Source: Bacteroidales bacterium (GTDB taxonomy: Bacteria > Bacteroidota > Bacteroidia > Bacteroidales > UBA4181). Taken from it: a stretch of DNA of 64,000 nucleotides. A program made the position numbers and the translations under genes. The stretch is taken from the NCBI GenBank assembly GCA_031275285.1, contig JAISOY010000120.1:1-64000 (forward strand). The letters run 5' to 3'. Positions 9,212-18,044 of this stretch are shown here, piece by piece. The notes beneath the pieces were generated by a model that worked only from the letters and a program-made list of their open reading frames with translations, had not been told where the DNA came from and ran no database searches. Position 1 is the stretch's first letter. The number at the start of each line of letters is the position of its first letter.

Positions 9212-9642
9212 AATGACTGGTTGCTATAACAGTACAAATATCGTTTAAATAACAATACCTAAAATTGTCCTACCCATTTTTAAATTGTAGAAATATTCAG
9301 TCGTAATTTTCAAATAATAATCATAAATATGCGCAAAATTGCGAATATTTATGATCTCATCAAGTGGCATCATTCAATAGATGAAAGTAGCTATTCGACT
9401 GCCTTCCCACCCAATATACTTTTCCAAACCCATTTTTTATTCGTAAAGTCGAGTAAAGGGATCCGTTTTGTATTGACGATCGAAAAATGCCATAACCATT
9501 TTCAATATTCAAAAATACCAGAACAGGTTCGGAGAAATAAGCCGGCGATTCCTTCTAAAAAACAATACTCCTGTAATATTTAAATATCCCTGGGGCAATT
9601 ATTTCACCAATAGTTTAGTATGATAACAAACATCAACCCATA
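9212..9642. repeat. Diverged direct repeat, left copy (DUF4249 end plus downstream flank)
   Basis: About 430 bases here align along their length with 11484-11917, starting at AATGACTGGTTGCTATAACAG. The two copies are clearly homologous but carry many substitutions and small indels. The right copy contains the intact end of the DUF4249 gene; this one does not. The sulfatase gene and the structured repeat lie between the copies. Confidence 0.85.
9391..9642 (-). pseudogene. Remnant of a DUF4249 lipoprotein gene (3' end)
   Basis: The minus strand matches the last 80 or so codons of the gene at 11664-12905, including the stop codon position (CTA at 9391). A run of six A residues at about 11755 is five here, which shifts the frame, and homology stops near 9642 without any 5' part. 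This stretch holds no other gene. It explains the long apparent gap between the isomerase-like gene and the sulfatase. Confidence 0.8.
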
Positions 9643-9706
9643 CTAGCCTGCCACCCTCGAAGAGCAATAACACAATAAAATACAAGCATTTGTCGCAAAT
9701 CGCACA

Positions 9707-11245
9707 TTATATCTTCATCCACTCATTGAGCAAGGTTTGGCTCCATTTTTCATTCCCCTCATTCTTCTGGGGTTTGCCCGGGGTACTACGTCCGGTCTCA
9801 ATATATCTGATCATGATCTCCTTCAATTCTTTGACTACTTCCGGATAATCGGCATACACATTGATGCTTTCTTCAGGATCAGATTTTATATTATATAATT
9901 GTATTTCCGGTAATGTCCTGATCACTGCGGTATCCCTACCGGGCCGGGGATAACTCCATCCGCCCGAACTCGGGGAAAACAATAATTTCCAATCACCTCG
10001 CCGCAATGAAAATTCCCCTGTAATAGAATGATGAACGGTAGCTTCCCTGACCACCGATTTTTCTGTTGTACTGAGCAGAAGCGGAAGAATATTGTAGCTA
10101 TCTTCTCCTTCATTGTCTTTCAGATCATACCCGGCGATAGAAGCAAACGTTGCCATAAAGTCAGTAAGGCAAACAGCCTGGTCTACCTGGTGTGGCCTGA
10201 TCCTGTCGGGCCATTGCACGATACAGGGCACCCTGTGTCCGCCCTCGTACAGATCAGCCTTATGTCCCCTGTAAATATAACTCGGATAATGACCGTCTTC
10301 CTGTAGTTCCTCGATCCTGGCAGCCGGACTGCATCCGTTATCAGACGTAAAAACAAGAACAGTATTACCTTCTATGCCGTTCTTTTTTAATGCTTCTGCT
10401 ATACGGCCTACCATATGATCCACTTCAAGGACAAAATCTCCGTAAGGGTTCAGTCCCGATTTACCTTGAAATTCTTCACTGGGAAGGATAGGCGTATGTG
10501 GTGCAGGTAAAGGAAGATAGAGAAAAAACGGCTGGGATCCGTTGGCTTGTTGATCAATATAAGCTACAGCTTTATCAACCAAGTGGGATAAGGTTTTCTC
10601 ATGTTTAAATCCAGAGCCGGTCGGTCCTTTCCGCCACATCTGCATCCCTTCCCCGGAAGTGAGTCGATCGGGCTTCGAGGTTGACATATTGTTCTCTACA
10701 TAAACATAAGGAGGCATATCTAAGGAAGCTGAAATACCATAAAAATAATCGAAACCTATAGATGTAGGACCTCCTTTAATAGGACGGTCATAATTGACAC
10801 TATCTTTTCCTTTTTCTATGTTGTCCCATGTCCAGCCCAGATGCCACTTACCGATACAGGCTGTAGTGTAGTCCCGTGATTTAAGGGCTGATGCCACGGT
10901 AGTACGTTCCATAGGGATAATTTCCTTACTATAACCGTTCAGGACTCCTTTTTTCAGGGTAGACCGCCAGTTATAACGTCCGGTAAGAAAACCGTACCGG
11001 GTTGGCGTACTCACTGACGAACTGGTATGTGCATTGGTGAAGACGGTTCCCTTAGCTGCTATCCGGTCAATATGGGGTGTAATGATTTTTGATTGTTCAT
11101 TCAGGGCAGAGACATCTCCATACCCCATATCATCGGCAAGAATAAAGATAATATTCGGATTTTCCTGTTTACCGCTATGGCATCCGGTCAACAGGGCGAG
11201 CCCCCCGACGGTCAGCCATATATTATGACTATTTTTCATATGCAT
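9707..11245 (-). CDS. Sulfatase, serine-type, lipoprotein
   Basis: This 512-residue member of the alkaline-phosphatase-like sulfatase family (S1) has a lipobox (LLTGC, C22). The metal site starts at ILADDMGYGD (D38, D39). The signature SxPxR is S79-T-P-T-R followed by YGFLTGR, so the formylglycine is made from serine and needs an anaerobic (radical SAM) maturase, which is not in this window. IGKWHLG and TSDNGCS are also present. MHM allows a start at 11245 or 11239. Substrate is unknown; sulfated glycan is likely. It lies between the two copies of a DUF4249-end direct repeat and has copy 2 of the dispersed repeat upstream. Confidence 0.9.
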   Translation of the reverse strand: MHMKNSHNIWLTVGGLALLTGCHSGKQENPNIIFILADDMGYGDVSALNEQSKIITPHIDRIAAKGTVFTNAHTSSSVSTPTRYGFLTGRYNWRSTLKKGVLNGYSKEIIPMERTTVASALKSRDYTTACIGKWHLGWTWDNIEKGKDSVNYDRPIKGGPTSIGFDYFYGISASLDMPPYVYVENNMSTSKPDRLTSGEGMQMWRKGPTGSGFKHEKTLSHLVDKAVAYIDQQANGSQPFFLYLPLPAPHTPILPSEEFQGKSGLNPYGDFVLEVDHMVGRIAEALKKNGIEGNTVLVFTSDNGCSPAARIEELQEDGHYPSYIYRGHKADLYEGGHRVPCIVQWPDRIRPHQVDQAVCLTDFMATFASIAGYDLKDNEGEDSYNILPLLLSTTEKSVVREATVHHSITGEFSLRRGDWKLLFSPSSGGWSYPRPGRDTAVIRTLPEIQLYNIKSDPEESINVYADYPEVVKELKEIMIRYIETGRSTPGKPQKNEGNEKWSQTLLNEWMKI

Positions 11246-11280
11246 ATAATTTATTGCGCTTGCGCTCCATGAGAACGCTT

Positions 11281-11480
11281 ACACTAAGTTGTTTTTTAAG
11301 GTTACATGAACCCCGAAACCCGAAGGGTTCACCGCAGGTAACGGGGCAAACGGCGTAAATATATTATTCACCCCCTTCGGGACGCCGTAACATATTGTCC
11401 GTATTTTCCATGGGTTATACCCACGGTTATTCACATTGAGGTCTTTCAGACCTCCTTTATTCAACCATTGATTCGCATAT
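11281..11480 (-). repeat. Structured intergenic repeat containing dispersed-repeat copy 2
   Basis: Bases 11285-11347 match the dispersed repeat at 4502 and 35372 in the same orientation to the downstream gene (the sulfatase, 39 bases away). The rest differs from those copies and holds further inverted repeats: ACGGCGT/ACGCCGT (11350-11356/11382-11388) enclosing CCCTTCGGG, CCATGGGT/ACCCACGG (11408-11426) and AGGTCT-TTC-AGACCT (11439-11453). The stretch has a coding-like open frame on the minus strand, but composition and repeats argue that it is a structured RNA or repeat, not a gene. Confidence 0.7.
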
Positions 11481-11483
11481 ATA

Positions 11484-11917
11484 AATGACTGGTTGCTATA
11501 ACAGGACAAATATCGTTTAAATAACCATATGTGAATTGTTCTTCCCCATTTTTCTGTTGTAAAAATATTCAGTCATAATTTTTCAGATAAAAATCATAAA
11601 TATCCGCAACTTTGCGAATATTTATGATTTCATCAGGCGGTATCATTCAATAGATGAAAGCAGCTATTCGACGACCTTCCCATCCAATATAGTTTCCCAA
11701 ACCCATTCCTTATTCGTAAAATCGAGTAAAGTGATCCTTTTTGTATTGATAATCGAAAAAATGCCAAAACCATTTTCAATATTCGAAAATACCTGGACAG
11801 GTTCGGAGAAATAAGCCGGCGATTCCTTCTGAAAAACAATACTCCTGTAATATTTAAATGATTCGGGGGTCAATTGTTGTACCAATAATTCAACATGATA
11901 ACGAACATCCATCAAAA
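11484..11917. repeat. Diverged direct repeat, right copy
   Basis: Partner of 9212-9642. It spans the downstream flank and the last 84 or so codons of the intact DUF4249 gene. Confidence 0.85.
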
Positions 11918-12905
11918 CTCCTGCACCAGAAGTCATATACTGTAGATCAGAAAACATATGCTGGTGCTTTAGAACAACTTCCCTAAAATTCCATCCTTTC
12001 GGTTTACATGTATTGCCCGGAATAAATAACTGAATTTTATTTGTCGGCTCAATAAACGAAAGCATAAGTAAATCAAAAAGATAAAGGTCTATGTTTTCAA
12101 ATTCCAGTTTCAGATGTAAATCGCGGGCTTCAATATCCGGATTGCTCTGCATGATAGCCATATTATCGATTCCCAGATATTCCTGAAACTGATGTGGAAA
12201 ATGAATCCCCTCTTCCCCAAGGAAAACATTATAAACCAGTTGAATAGAATAATAAGTATTGGATCCCTCCTTGTTATTCAAGCTTATCACAGCAGGATAG
12301 TGACCATCTAAAAACCGTCCTGCACCAGGAACGGGTATAGGTCCGTCATAACCTTCTTCCATCGATTTAATCAACACTATCTTGCTCTTTGTATCAATAA
12401 GCTGTGTGGTATCAAGCGAGTAATCCGGTATATCAGGCTCATCCGGCATAGTAGCCACAGCCGTCACTGTTTCATAGCCATTTACAGCGATCTCGAGACG
12501 ATAGGTCTTTCCGGCTTTTGGAACAATATCCCTGATCGTCATCCTGCATCCGCTCAACTCATTTGGATCCCGGACTGACAGGTCGATTAATCCGGTCTTT
12601 CTATAAACCGGTTCCGGATGATCACCTTCGAAAAGACTGATCGTACCGAATCGGTGTCTGGATATTGTTTCATATTGTGTTTTATAATAGGATGCGACAG
12701 ATTGTCCTTCCAGTATGGTTAAATGCAATGTATTGCTGTCGTTATCCAATATTGCCGTAACCGCTAATCGGGGAGGAAAATCGACCGCATCGATATCAAA
12801 ATCTTTTTTCATAACGAACATTTCCTCACAACAGGTTAAAAGAAACATCATCAACAAAAGCGCCATCATCTGATTTTTAATACTTATAATCATTCTGTTT
12901 GTCAT
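11664..12905 (-). CDS. DUF4249 outer-membrane-associated lipoprotein
   Basis: This 413-residue lipoprotein (lipobox LLTC within the first 30 residues) has the DUF4249 pattern: an N-terminal Ig-like beta domain with PPRLAVTAILDNDSN, the SLFEG and GKTYRLEI strands, then a variable body. DUF4249 genes regularly follow STN-TonB receptors in Bacteroidota, and here only three bases separate it from the receptor. It is thought to be a surface partner of the receptor in place of SusD, but its function is not established. A decayed copy of its 3' end lies at 9391-9642. Confidence 0.85.
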   Translation of the reverse strand: MTNRMIISIKNQMMALLLMMFLLTCCEEMFVMKKDFDIDAVDFPPRLAVTAILDNDSNTLHLTILEGQSVASYYKTQYETISRHRFGTISLFEGDHPEPVYRKTGLIDLSVRDPNELSGCRMTIRDIVPKAGKTYRLEIAVNGYETVTAVATMPDEPDIPDYSLDTTQLIDTKSKIVLIKSMEEGYDGPIPVPGAGRFLDGHYPAVISLNNKEGSNTYYSIQLVYNVFLGEEGIHFPHQFQEYLGIDNMAIMQSNPDIEARDLHLKLEFENIDLYLFDLLMLSFIEPTNKIQLFIPGNTCKPKGWNFREVVLKHQHMFSDLQYMTSGAGVLMDVRYHVELLVQQLTPESFKYYRSIVFQKESPAYFSEPVQVFSNIENGFGIFSIINTKRITLLDFTNKEWVWETILDGKVVE

Positions 12906-12908
12906 TTT

Positions 12909-15674
12909 CTAAAATTTAAACTGATAACTTACCGAAGGAATTACCGGGAAAAGGGTATATTGTACATATTTGTAATATATTTTTTCGGTCGATTTATCAA
13001 ACGCACTTTCTATATCGATATAAAAAGGATTCTTACGGTTGTATGCGTTATACAGTCCGAATACCCAACGCCGTTCACCCCATTTTTTCGCCTTGATAAA
13101 ACTGATACTCAGGTCCAGCCGGTGATAAGCAGCCATACGGTATGAATTGCGGCCGCCATAGTCCTTTATTTCTTCCCTGAAGAAACGAGGAGGTTTTCCG
13201 GTAATAGGGTGGTCTCCCTCATATATTCCAACCGGCAGTGTCACACAATTACCGGTACCGAACACCCATGAACCGGATAATTCGATATGGTCTTTTAACC
13301 GTTTGATCAAAACGATACTGAGATCATTACGGCGATCGTATTTATACGGGAAACGCCGCCCTTCATTAATATCACCGAACTTCCTGTCTGTCCATGATAA
13401 GGTATATCCGATCCAACCTGTGAAAGACCCTGTCTTTTTCTGTACAAAAAATTCCATGCCATAACTACGGCCTTTTCCCTGAATGATCTTATTTTCCCAG
13501 TCATCGCTGGCTTCAAAAAAAGACGCTCCTTCCATGTATTCCACCACATTCCTGATATCCTTGTAATATGCCTCGACACTGATCTCATATTCCTTTTTAA
13601 ACTGATGTGCATAACCCAGGGCTACCTGGTCCGCAACCTGGGGATCTATCCGGTCGGTGGCAGGTATCCACAGGTCGGTGGGCAACCCTATCGTAGAATT
13701 TGTCAACAGATGTATGTATTGTCCCATTCTTGAATAGGAAGCTTTCACGGAAATCTGGTCCGTGATCAGATGCCGGAGCGCCAGGCGTGGCTGCCAGATA
13801 TGATAGAACCGGTTACGCACATTGAATCCCGACCAGTGGATCCCGATATTGGCTTTCAGCCGTCTGGTCAGTTGAAGATCATCTTCTATGTAAGCATTAT
13901 ATTCCAAAGTATACACTTTCTTTCCCCCATATCTGAAATCCAGGTTACCTTCTTTGGTATTCATCGCCCCGGGCTCGAAAGTATGGTAAATGGTTCCTGC
14001 TCCCCAACGGATATAATGCCTGGCAGACGGAATATAATCAAAAGATACCTTTCCGGCCCAGTCCAATATTCCGGAATTATATTTACCCCCGTAATAATTA
14101 TTGATCATAGTATCCACCGGAGGAGATACCAACAGGTCTGTTTCTTTATACTTTTCACGGGACTCGGTTACATTATGTAAACGGTACCTGCCAAACGTGA
14201 AAGTCAGGTTTCCGAAGAGTTTATTGGATATGACCCGGTTATAGCGTAAAGCTGTGGTAATATTTCCCCACTTAAGATCAGAATTTGTTTTAGTTTCGCC
14301 CTCCTTTTTTTGATGATCATTATAAACATCTATCTTGGTTTTATCCTTTATATAAAACTTATCATCTCCGGCATAGGCACTCAGATATATCCGGTCGCGA
14401 TCAGATATTTTATGGTTGATCTTTGCCGTCAGGTCGTAAAAATAATACCCATAAACATTTTTAGAATCGGATTTCCTGTTGGATATAGCCATCAACGGCC
14501 GGGTTAACGCATCGATGTAAGTACGCCTTCCCGAAACTATAAAAGAGGTCCGGTCCTTCCATACAGGTCCTTCAAAGGTAAATTTGGTCGATACCAGTCC
14601 TACAGAACCCTCCCCGCTGAATTTCTGCATATTGCCTTCTTTCAGGTAAATATCGAGGACTGATGATATACGCCCGCCATAACGTGCAGGAAAAGCCCCC
14701 TTGAGCATTTCAACATTATTGATGGCATCGGCATTAAAAATGGAAAAGAATCCGAACATATGGGAAGCGTTATATACCGGAACACCGTCGAGTAATATAA
14801 GGTTCTGATCCGGTCCCCCACCACGCACATACAAACCGCTTGTTCCTTCTCCTCCGGATTGTACCCCAGGCATCAACTGCAGGACCTTCAATACGTCCGT
14901 TTCCCCCAAAAGTGCCGGTAGCGATTTTATCTGTGCTACCGGTAGCGACAATACGCTCATCTGGGTACGGTTCTGTATTTTTTCCGCCTTTTGCGCGGTT
15001 ACCACCACTTCCTCAATGTCTAAAATCCCCGAAAGAGATGTGTTGATGACCGTATCTTTCACGAGTTTGATACTGATCACTTTTGTTGTATAGCCGACAT
15101 AAGAATAAACAATATCAACTTCTCCTGCCGGCAAAGTAAGGCTGTAAAAACCATACTGGTTGGAAGTGGTCCCTGACAGGGTGATCTTATCATAAACCGT
15201 CCCGCTGATAAGGGCTTCTGTGGTAAGGCTATCTGTTAAATAACCCCGTATCGTATACGACGTTGCCTGCCGTACTTCATCCGGTTTGTCCGCCTCTTTT
15301 CCAGCCGGTATATCTTTCTTCATGATGATGATCTGGCGGTCCATTACCTCATATTCATTATCTGTATGCCTGAATAATTCGGTCAGGACCTGATCGATCG
15401 TTTTGTCCCTGATATCAATGGAAAGCTTCCTGTTCAGATCGATAATATGGTCCGTAAAGATGAAAATGAACTCACTGTTACGCTCTATTTCACCGAGCAC
15501 TTCCTTTACGGTAGTATTCTTCATTTTTAAACTGAACAGGGCATTCTGAGAATAAGAATCTCCTGCCCGGAGTAAACCGACCGATAAAAAAATAAAAATG
15601 ATCACAACCCTCATCAACAACAATATTTTCTTTAATTCCGCATGATATAAAACAAAAAACAGAAATTTATCCAT
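12909..15674 (-). CDS. TonB-dependent receptor with STN signalling domain
   Basis: This 921-residue outer-membrane receptor has a signal peptide ending near AGDSYSQ, then an STN domain (about 45-115) that contacts the FecR anti-sigma factor. A carboxypeptidase-regulatory-like domain follows (about 140-220), then a TonB-box-like EEVVVTAQ (about 224-231), a plug (about 240-350, with GLYVRGGGPDQNLILLDGVPVYN) and a 22-strand barrel ending in the aromatic YQFKF used for outer-membrane insertion. The FecI/FecR/STN set lets substrate binding activate the receptor's own operon. No SusD is present; DUF4249 follows instead. Ligand is unknown, though neighbouring glycosidases suggest a glycan. Confidence 0.92.
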   Translation of the reverse strand: MDKFLFFVLYHAELKKILLLMRVVIIFIFLSVGLLRAGDSYSQNALFSLKMKNTTVKEVLGEIERNSEFIFIFTDHIIDLNRKLSIDIRDKTIDQVLTELFRHTDNEYEVMDRQIIIMKKDIPAGKEADKPDEVRQATSYTIRGYLTDSLTTEALISGTVYDKITLSGTTSNQYGFYSLTLPAGEVDIVYSYVGYTTKVISIKLVKDTVINTSLSGILDIEEVVVTAQKAEKIQNRTQMSVLSLPVAQIKSLPALLGETDVLKVLQLMPGVQSGGEGTSGLYVRGGGPDQNLILLDGVPVYNASHMFGFFSIFNADAINNVEMLKGAFPARYGGRISSVLDIYLKEGNMQKFSGEGSVGLVSTKFTFEGPVWKDRTSFIVSGRRTYIDALTRPLMAISNRKSDSKNVYGYYFYDLTAKINHKISDRDRIYLSAYAGDDKFYIKDKTKIDVYNDHQKKEGETKTNSDLKWGNITTALRYNRVISNKLFGNLTFTFGRYRLHNVTESREKYKETDLLVSPPVDTMINNYYGGKYNSGILDWAGKVSFDYIPSARHYIRWGAGTIYHTFEPGAMNTKEGNLDFRYGGKKVYTLEYNAYIEDDLQLTRRLKANIGIHWSGFNVRNRFYHIWQPRLALRHLITDQISVKASYSRMGQYIHLLTNSTIGLPTDLWIPATDRIDPQVADQVALGYAHQFKKEYEISVEAYYKDIRNVVEYMEGASFFEASDDWENKIIQGKGRSYGMEFFVQKKTGSFTGWIGYTLSWTDRKFGDINEGRRFPYKYDRRNDLSIVLIKRLKDHIELSGSWVFGTGNCVTLPVGIYEGDHPITGKPPRFFREEIKDYGGRNSYRMAAYHRLDLSISFIKAKKWGERRWVFGLYNAYNRKNPFYIDIESAFDKSTEKIYYKYVQYTLFPVIPSVSYQFKF

Positions 15675-15748
15675 ATATTTGTTATAAGTTTTAATTGATT
15701 AAAAATAGATTCTACAGTCTAATATGATTAAGTTAAAACTTTCCATTT

Positions 15749-15775
15749 CCGGATAATACGCCCAATATTATCCGG
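15749..15775. other. Strong hairpin between fecR-like and receptor genes
   Basis: CCGGATAAT (15749-15757) and ATTATCCGG (15767-15775) form a perfect 9-bp stem with a 9-base loop. The T run lies on the plus-strand side, so as a terminator it would stop antisense transcription. In the operon direction the stem could cause partial polarity or protect the receptor mRNA end. Confidence 0.7.
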
Positions 15776-15793
15776 TTTTTTCTTCATAGGCAT

Positions 15794-16978
15794 TCACTTT
15801 TTACTGATCAATATTTTATTGTTTTTTATCTCGTATTCCACAGGCGCCAGCATTTTTATCACATCCAGCACCTTTTCAACACGCTCCTTCAGGTCAAGTT
15901 TTCCGGAAATGGTATATTCACTAAGCTGGTCATCCATCACTATCGGGACAGCATAATGCCTTTCTATCCGCCGTAAAATATTTTCCAGGGTCTCGCTCCG
16001 GAAATGTAAAAAACCATCTTTCCAACAGATGTAATCGTAAACATCCACCATGCTGACTTCCAGTCCGGGAATGTTTTTATCGATACGGATCATGTGGTCC
16101 GGCTGCATTATCGTTTTCCGGTTGCCTTTTGATCCGACCTCCACCGATCCAGTTACCAGTGTAACGAACATATCATTTTCTTCCGGATAGGCCGTTATGT
16201 TAAAAGCCGTACCCAACACTTTCACTTTCATACCGTCTGCTTTCACGATGAATGGCCTTGAACGATCTTTAGCTACCTCGAAATAAGCTTCCCCTTCAAT
16301 AAGTATTTCACGGTTATCGCTGGTAAAATCGACAGGAAAAACAGCCCGGCTCCCCGAGTTCAACCACAACCTGGTACCGTCGGCAAAAGTTATGGTAGAA
16401 CGTTTGCCCCATGGTACTATTATACGGTTAAATAAAGTCTTCCTCTTTTTTCCAGGCGCCGGCTGATCAATCGTTTCTGTAGCATTGATTGTTAATTGCC
16501 CATTTTTGCCATACATAAAATCGGCATTTCCGGAAGCGACAATATAGTCGGTTTTATTGGCCAACATTACCCGAATTTCCGACCCGAACATTATACCGGA
16601 TGTCGATTCCGCAAAATCCATCAGCTGATCACTTCCACCGGTATACCATAGCCATACACCAAACAGGAGAAGTATGGATGCCGCACAGGCAGCCCATAGC
16701 TTTAACCGGTTTATAATGGGTGATCTTCTCAAAGCACCGGTTCGGATAGTATCCCACAACAATTGCTTTTCCTCTTCCGGCAAATCTTCCTCTTCAAATT
16801 GGATCGATTGGATAATCAACCGTGCATCATTCATCTCTTTTTCCAGCCGGGGGTATGATGCAGCCAACGACGTCCAAAACTCATCCGACAACGGATCAGG
16901 ATCATTCACCCAATTGATAAAATCCTGATCGGATACAAAATCCGTACATCGATATGTCGTATATTTTTCCTTCATCAT
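15794..16978 (-). CDS. FecR-family anti-sigma factor
   Basis: This 394-residue inner-membrane regulator has a cytoplasmic sigma-binding region (1-115), one transmembrane helix (about 118-136, AACAASILLLFGVWLW), a FecR beta domain (about 170-300, with VPWGKRSTITFADGTRLWLNSGSR and EGEAYFEV) and a C-terminal DUF4974 domain (about 320-394) that binds the receptor STN domain. I chose the ATG pair at 16978/16975 because the longer frame from 17059 adds an uncharacteristic basic stretch. It is divergent from the ECF sigma gene and 120 bases upstream of the receptor gene it should control. Confidence 0.9.
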   Translation of the reverse strand: MMKEKYTTYRCTDFVSDQDFINWVNDPDPLSDEFWTSLAASYPRLEKEMNDARLIIQSIQFEEEDLPEEEKQLLWDTIRTGALRRSPIINRLKLWAACAASILLLFGVWLWYTGGSDQLMDFAESTSGIMFGSEIRVMLANKTDYIVASGNADFMYGKNGQLTINATETIDQPAPGKKRKTLFNRIIVPWGKRSTITFADGTRLWLNSGSRAVFPVDFTSDNREILIEGEAYFEVAKDRSRPFIVKADGMKVKVLGTAFNITAYPEENDMFVTLVTGSVEVGSKGNRKTIMQPDHMIRIDKNIPGLEVSMVDVYDYICWKDGFLHFRSETLENILRRIERHYAVPIVMDDQLSEYTISGKLDLKERVEKVLDVIKMLAPVEYEIKNNKILISKK

Positions 16979-17087
16979 ATGATAATGACATTTCTTTACT
17001 TTTTGTAACCTTTTATTTGTGCTTTTTTTGCCTTCTCTAAAAGAACAACAAATAAACATATAAATATCAATACATTATCGGAGTCAA

Positions 17088-17118
17088 TTTACAGCTCAAA
17101 TTATTTTTTATAACTTTG
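17088..17118 (+). promoter_or_regulatory. Predicted promoter of the ECF sigma gene
   Basis: TTTA (17088-17091), 19 bases, then TAACTTTG (17111-17118). This fits the Bacteroidota housekeeping pattern TTTG-N19-TAnnTTTG with one mismatch in the upstream box, about 48 bases before the start codon. Confidence 0.6.
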
Positions 17119-17165
17119 CATCATGATCCCAATAGATATTATCGGATCATTATCAGAATATTTTA

Positions 17166-17771
17166 ATGGATAACATCAATATAGACGCCCATTTATGGGA
17201 TCGTTTCCGAGAGGGAGATCAACGTGCTTTTTTCCAGGTATATGATATGCATGTTCAGACCCTTTATAGATATGGTCTGAAATTATCCAATGATAAAGAA
17301 TTGATAAAGGACTGTATTCACGACCTGTTCCTGGAACTTTCCAATAGCCGGCAAACGATCAGTCCGACCGACAACATTAAATATTACCTGATCAAATCGC
17401 TAAAGTATAAGATCTTCCGCAACAATAAATTTGCGCAGAATAGCCACCATAGTATCGATGAACATATATTCCAGGCGGCAGCTTCATTCGATCATCCGTT
17501 CGATGAACAGGAATCAATAAAGAAGAAACGGCGTTACCTGCGGGATGCGATCAATAAACTTCCATCAAGACAGAAAGAAGCGATTTATTTACGATATATC
17601 AATGGATTGAACAACGAAGAGATAGCACATGTAATGGGTATAAATAACCAGGTTGTCCGCAATACCTTGTATAAAGCAATTGAAAACCTGCGAAAAAGCA
17701 TCTCAAAAGAAGACCTGATATTATTTTTGATCACTCCTGCTAAAAAGCATCGTCCTTATCCCAGGTTATAA
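17166..17771 (+). CDS. ECF RNA polymerase sigma factor, FecI-like
   Basis: This 201-residue ECF sigma factor has region 2 at about 20-85 (LYRYGLKLSNDKELIKDCIHDLF) and region 4 at about 125-180 (LPSRQKEAIYLRYINGLNNEEIAHVMGI). It is divergent from the FecR anti-sigma gene and should direct transcription of the receptor operon once the STN domain signals. Most Bacteroidota FecI/FecR pairs are co-directional, so the divergent layout is a small oddity. A decayed duplicate of its region 4 follows directly. Confidence 0.92.
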   Translation: MDNINIDAHLWDRFREGDQRAFFQVYDMHVQTLYRYGLKLSNDKELIKDCIHDLFLELSNSRQTISPTDNIKYYLIKSLKYKIFRNNKFAQNSHHSIDEHIFQAAASFDHPFDEQESIKKKRRYLRDAINKLPSRQKEAIYLRYINGLNNEEIAHVMGINNQVVRNTLYKAIENLRKSISKEDLILFLITPAKKHRPYPRL

Positions 17772-17781
17772 TTACCCCAGA

Positions 17782-17993
17782 AAAGAATCGGTATTATCTG
17801 CGGAATACGATCAACTATGTTCATCAAGTTATAAAGAATCCATCTAAATTTACGATACATCAACCGATTGAACAATGAAGAAATACCGCAAATTATGGGA
17901 ATTATTCATCAAGCGGTTCAAATACCTATATAAAGACGCCTTTGGAAACTGAGGTATATTGTCGAAAAAGAACAAGAAGGACCAATAAATACC
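17782..17993 (+). pseudogene. Remnant of a duplicated ECF sigma gene (region 4)
   Basis: This stretch aligns with 17523-17735 of the intact sigma gene. Matching stretches include TTACGATACATCAACCGATTG against TTACGATATATCAATGGATTG and GAACAATGAAGAAATACCGCA against GAACAACGAAGAGATAGCACA. It has indels and stop codons in every frame and lacks regions 2 and 3. It fills the interval to the next gene. Confidence 0.8.
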
Positions 17994-18044
17994 ATATTTA
18001 TCTGTCTTTTGTGTATATCTTTACCTAAATAAAATTAAAAAAAG

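Noticed and set aside
9329-9583. Plus-strand frame of 84 codons
   Set aside because: It is antisense to the DUF4249 remnant, and the corresponding intact copy is coded on the minus strand.
11279-11509. 76-codon minus-strand frame between sulfatase and DUF4249
   Set aside because: It is built from inverted repeats and the dispersed repeat, and its 5' part overlaps the direct repeat. It is better explained as a structured intergenic element.
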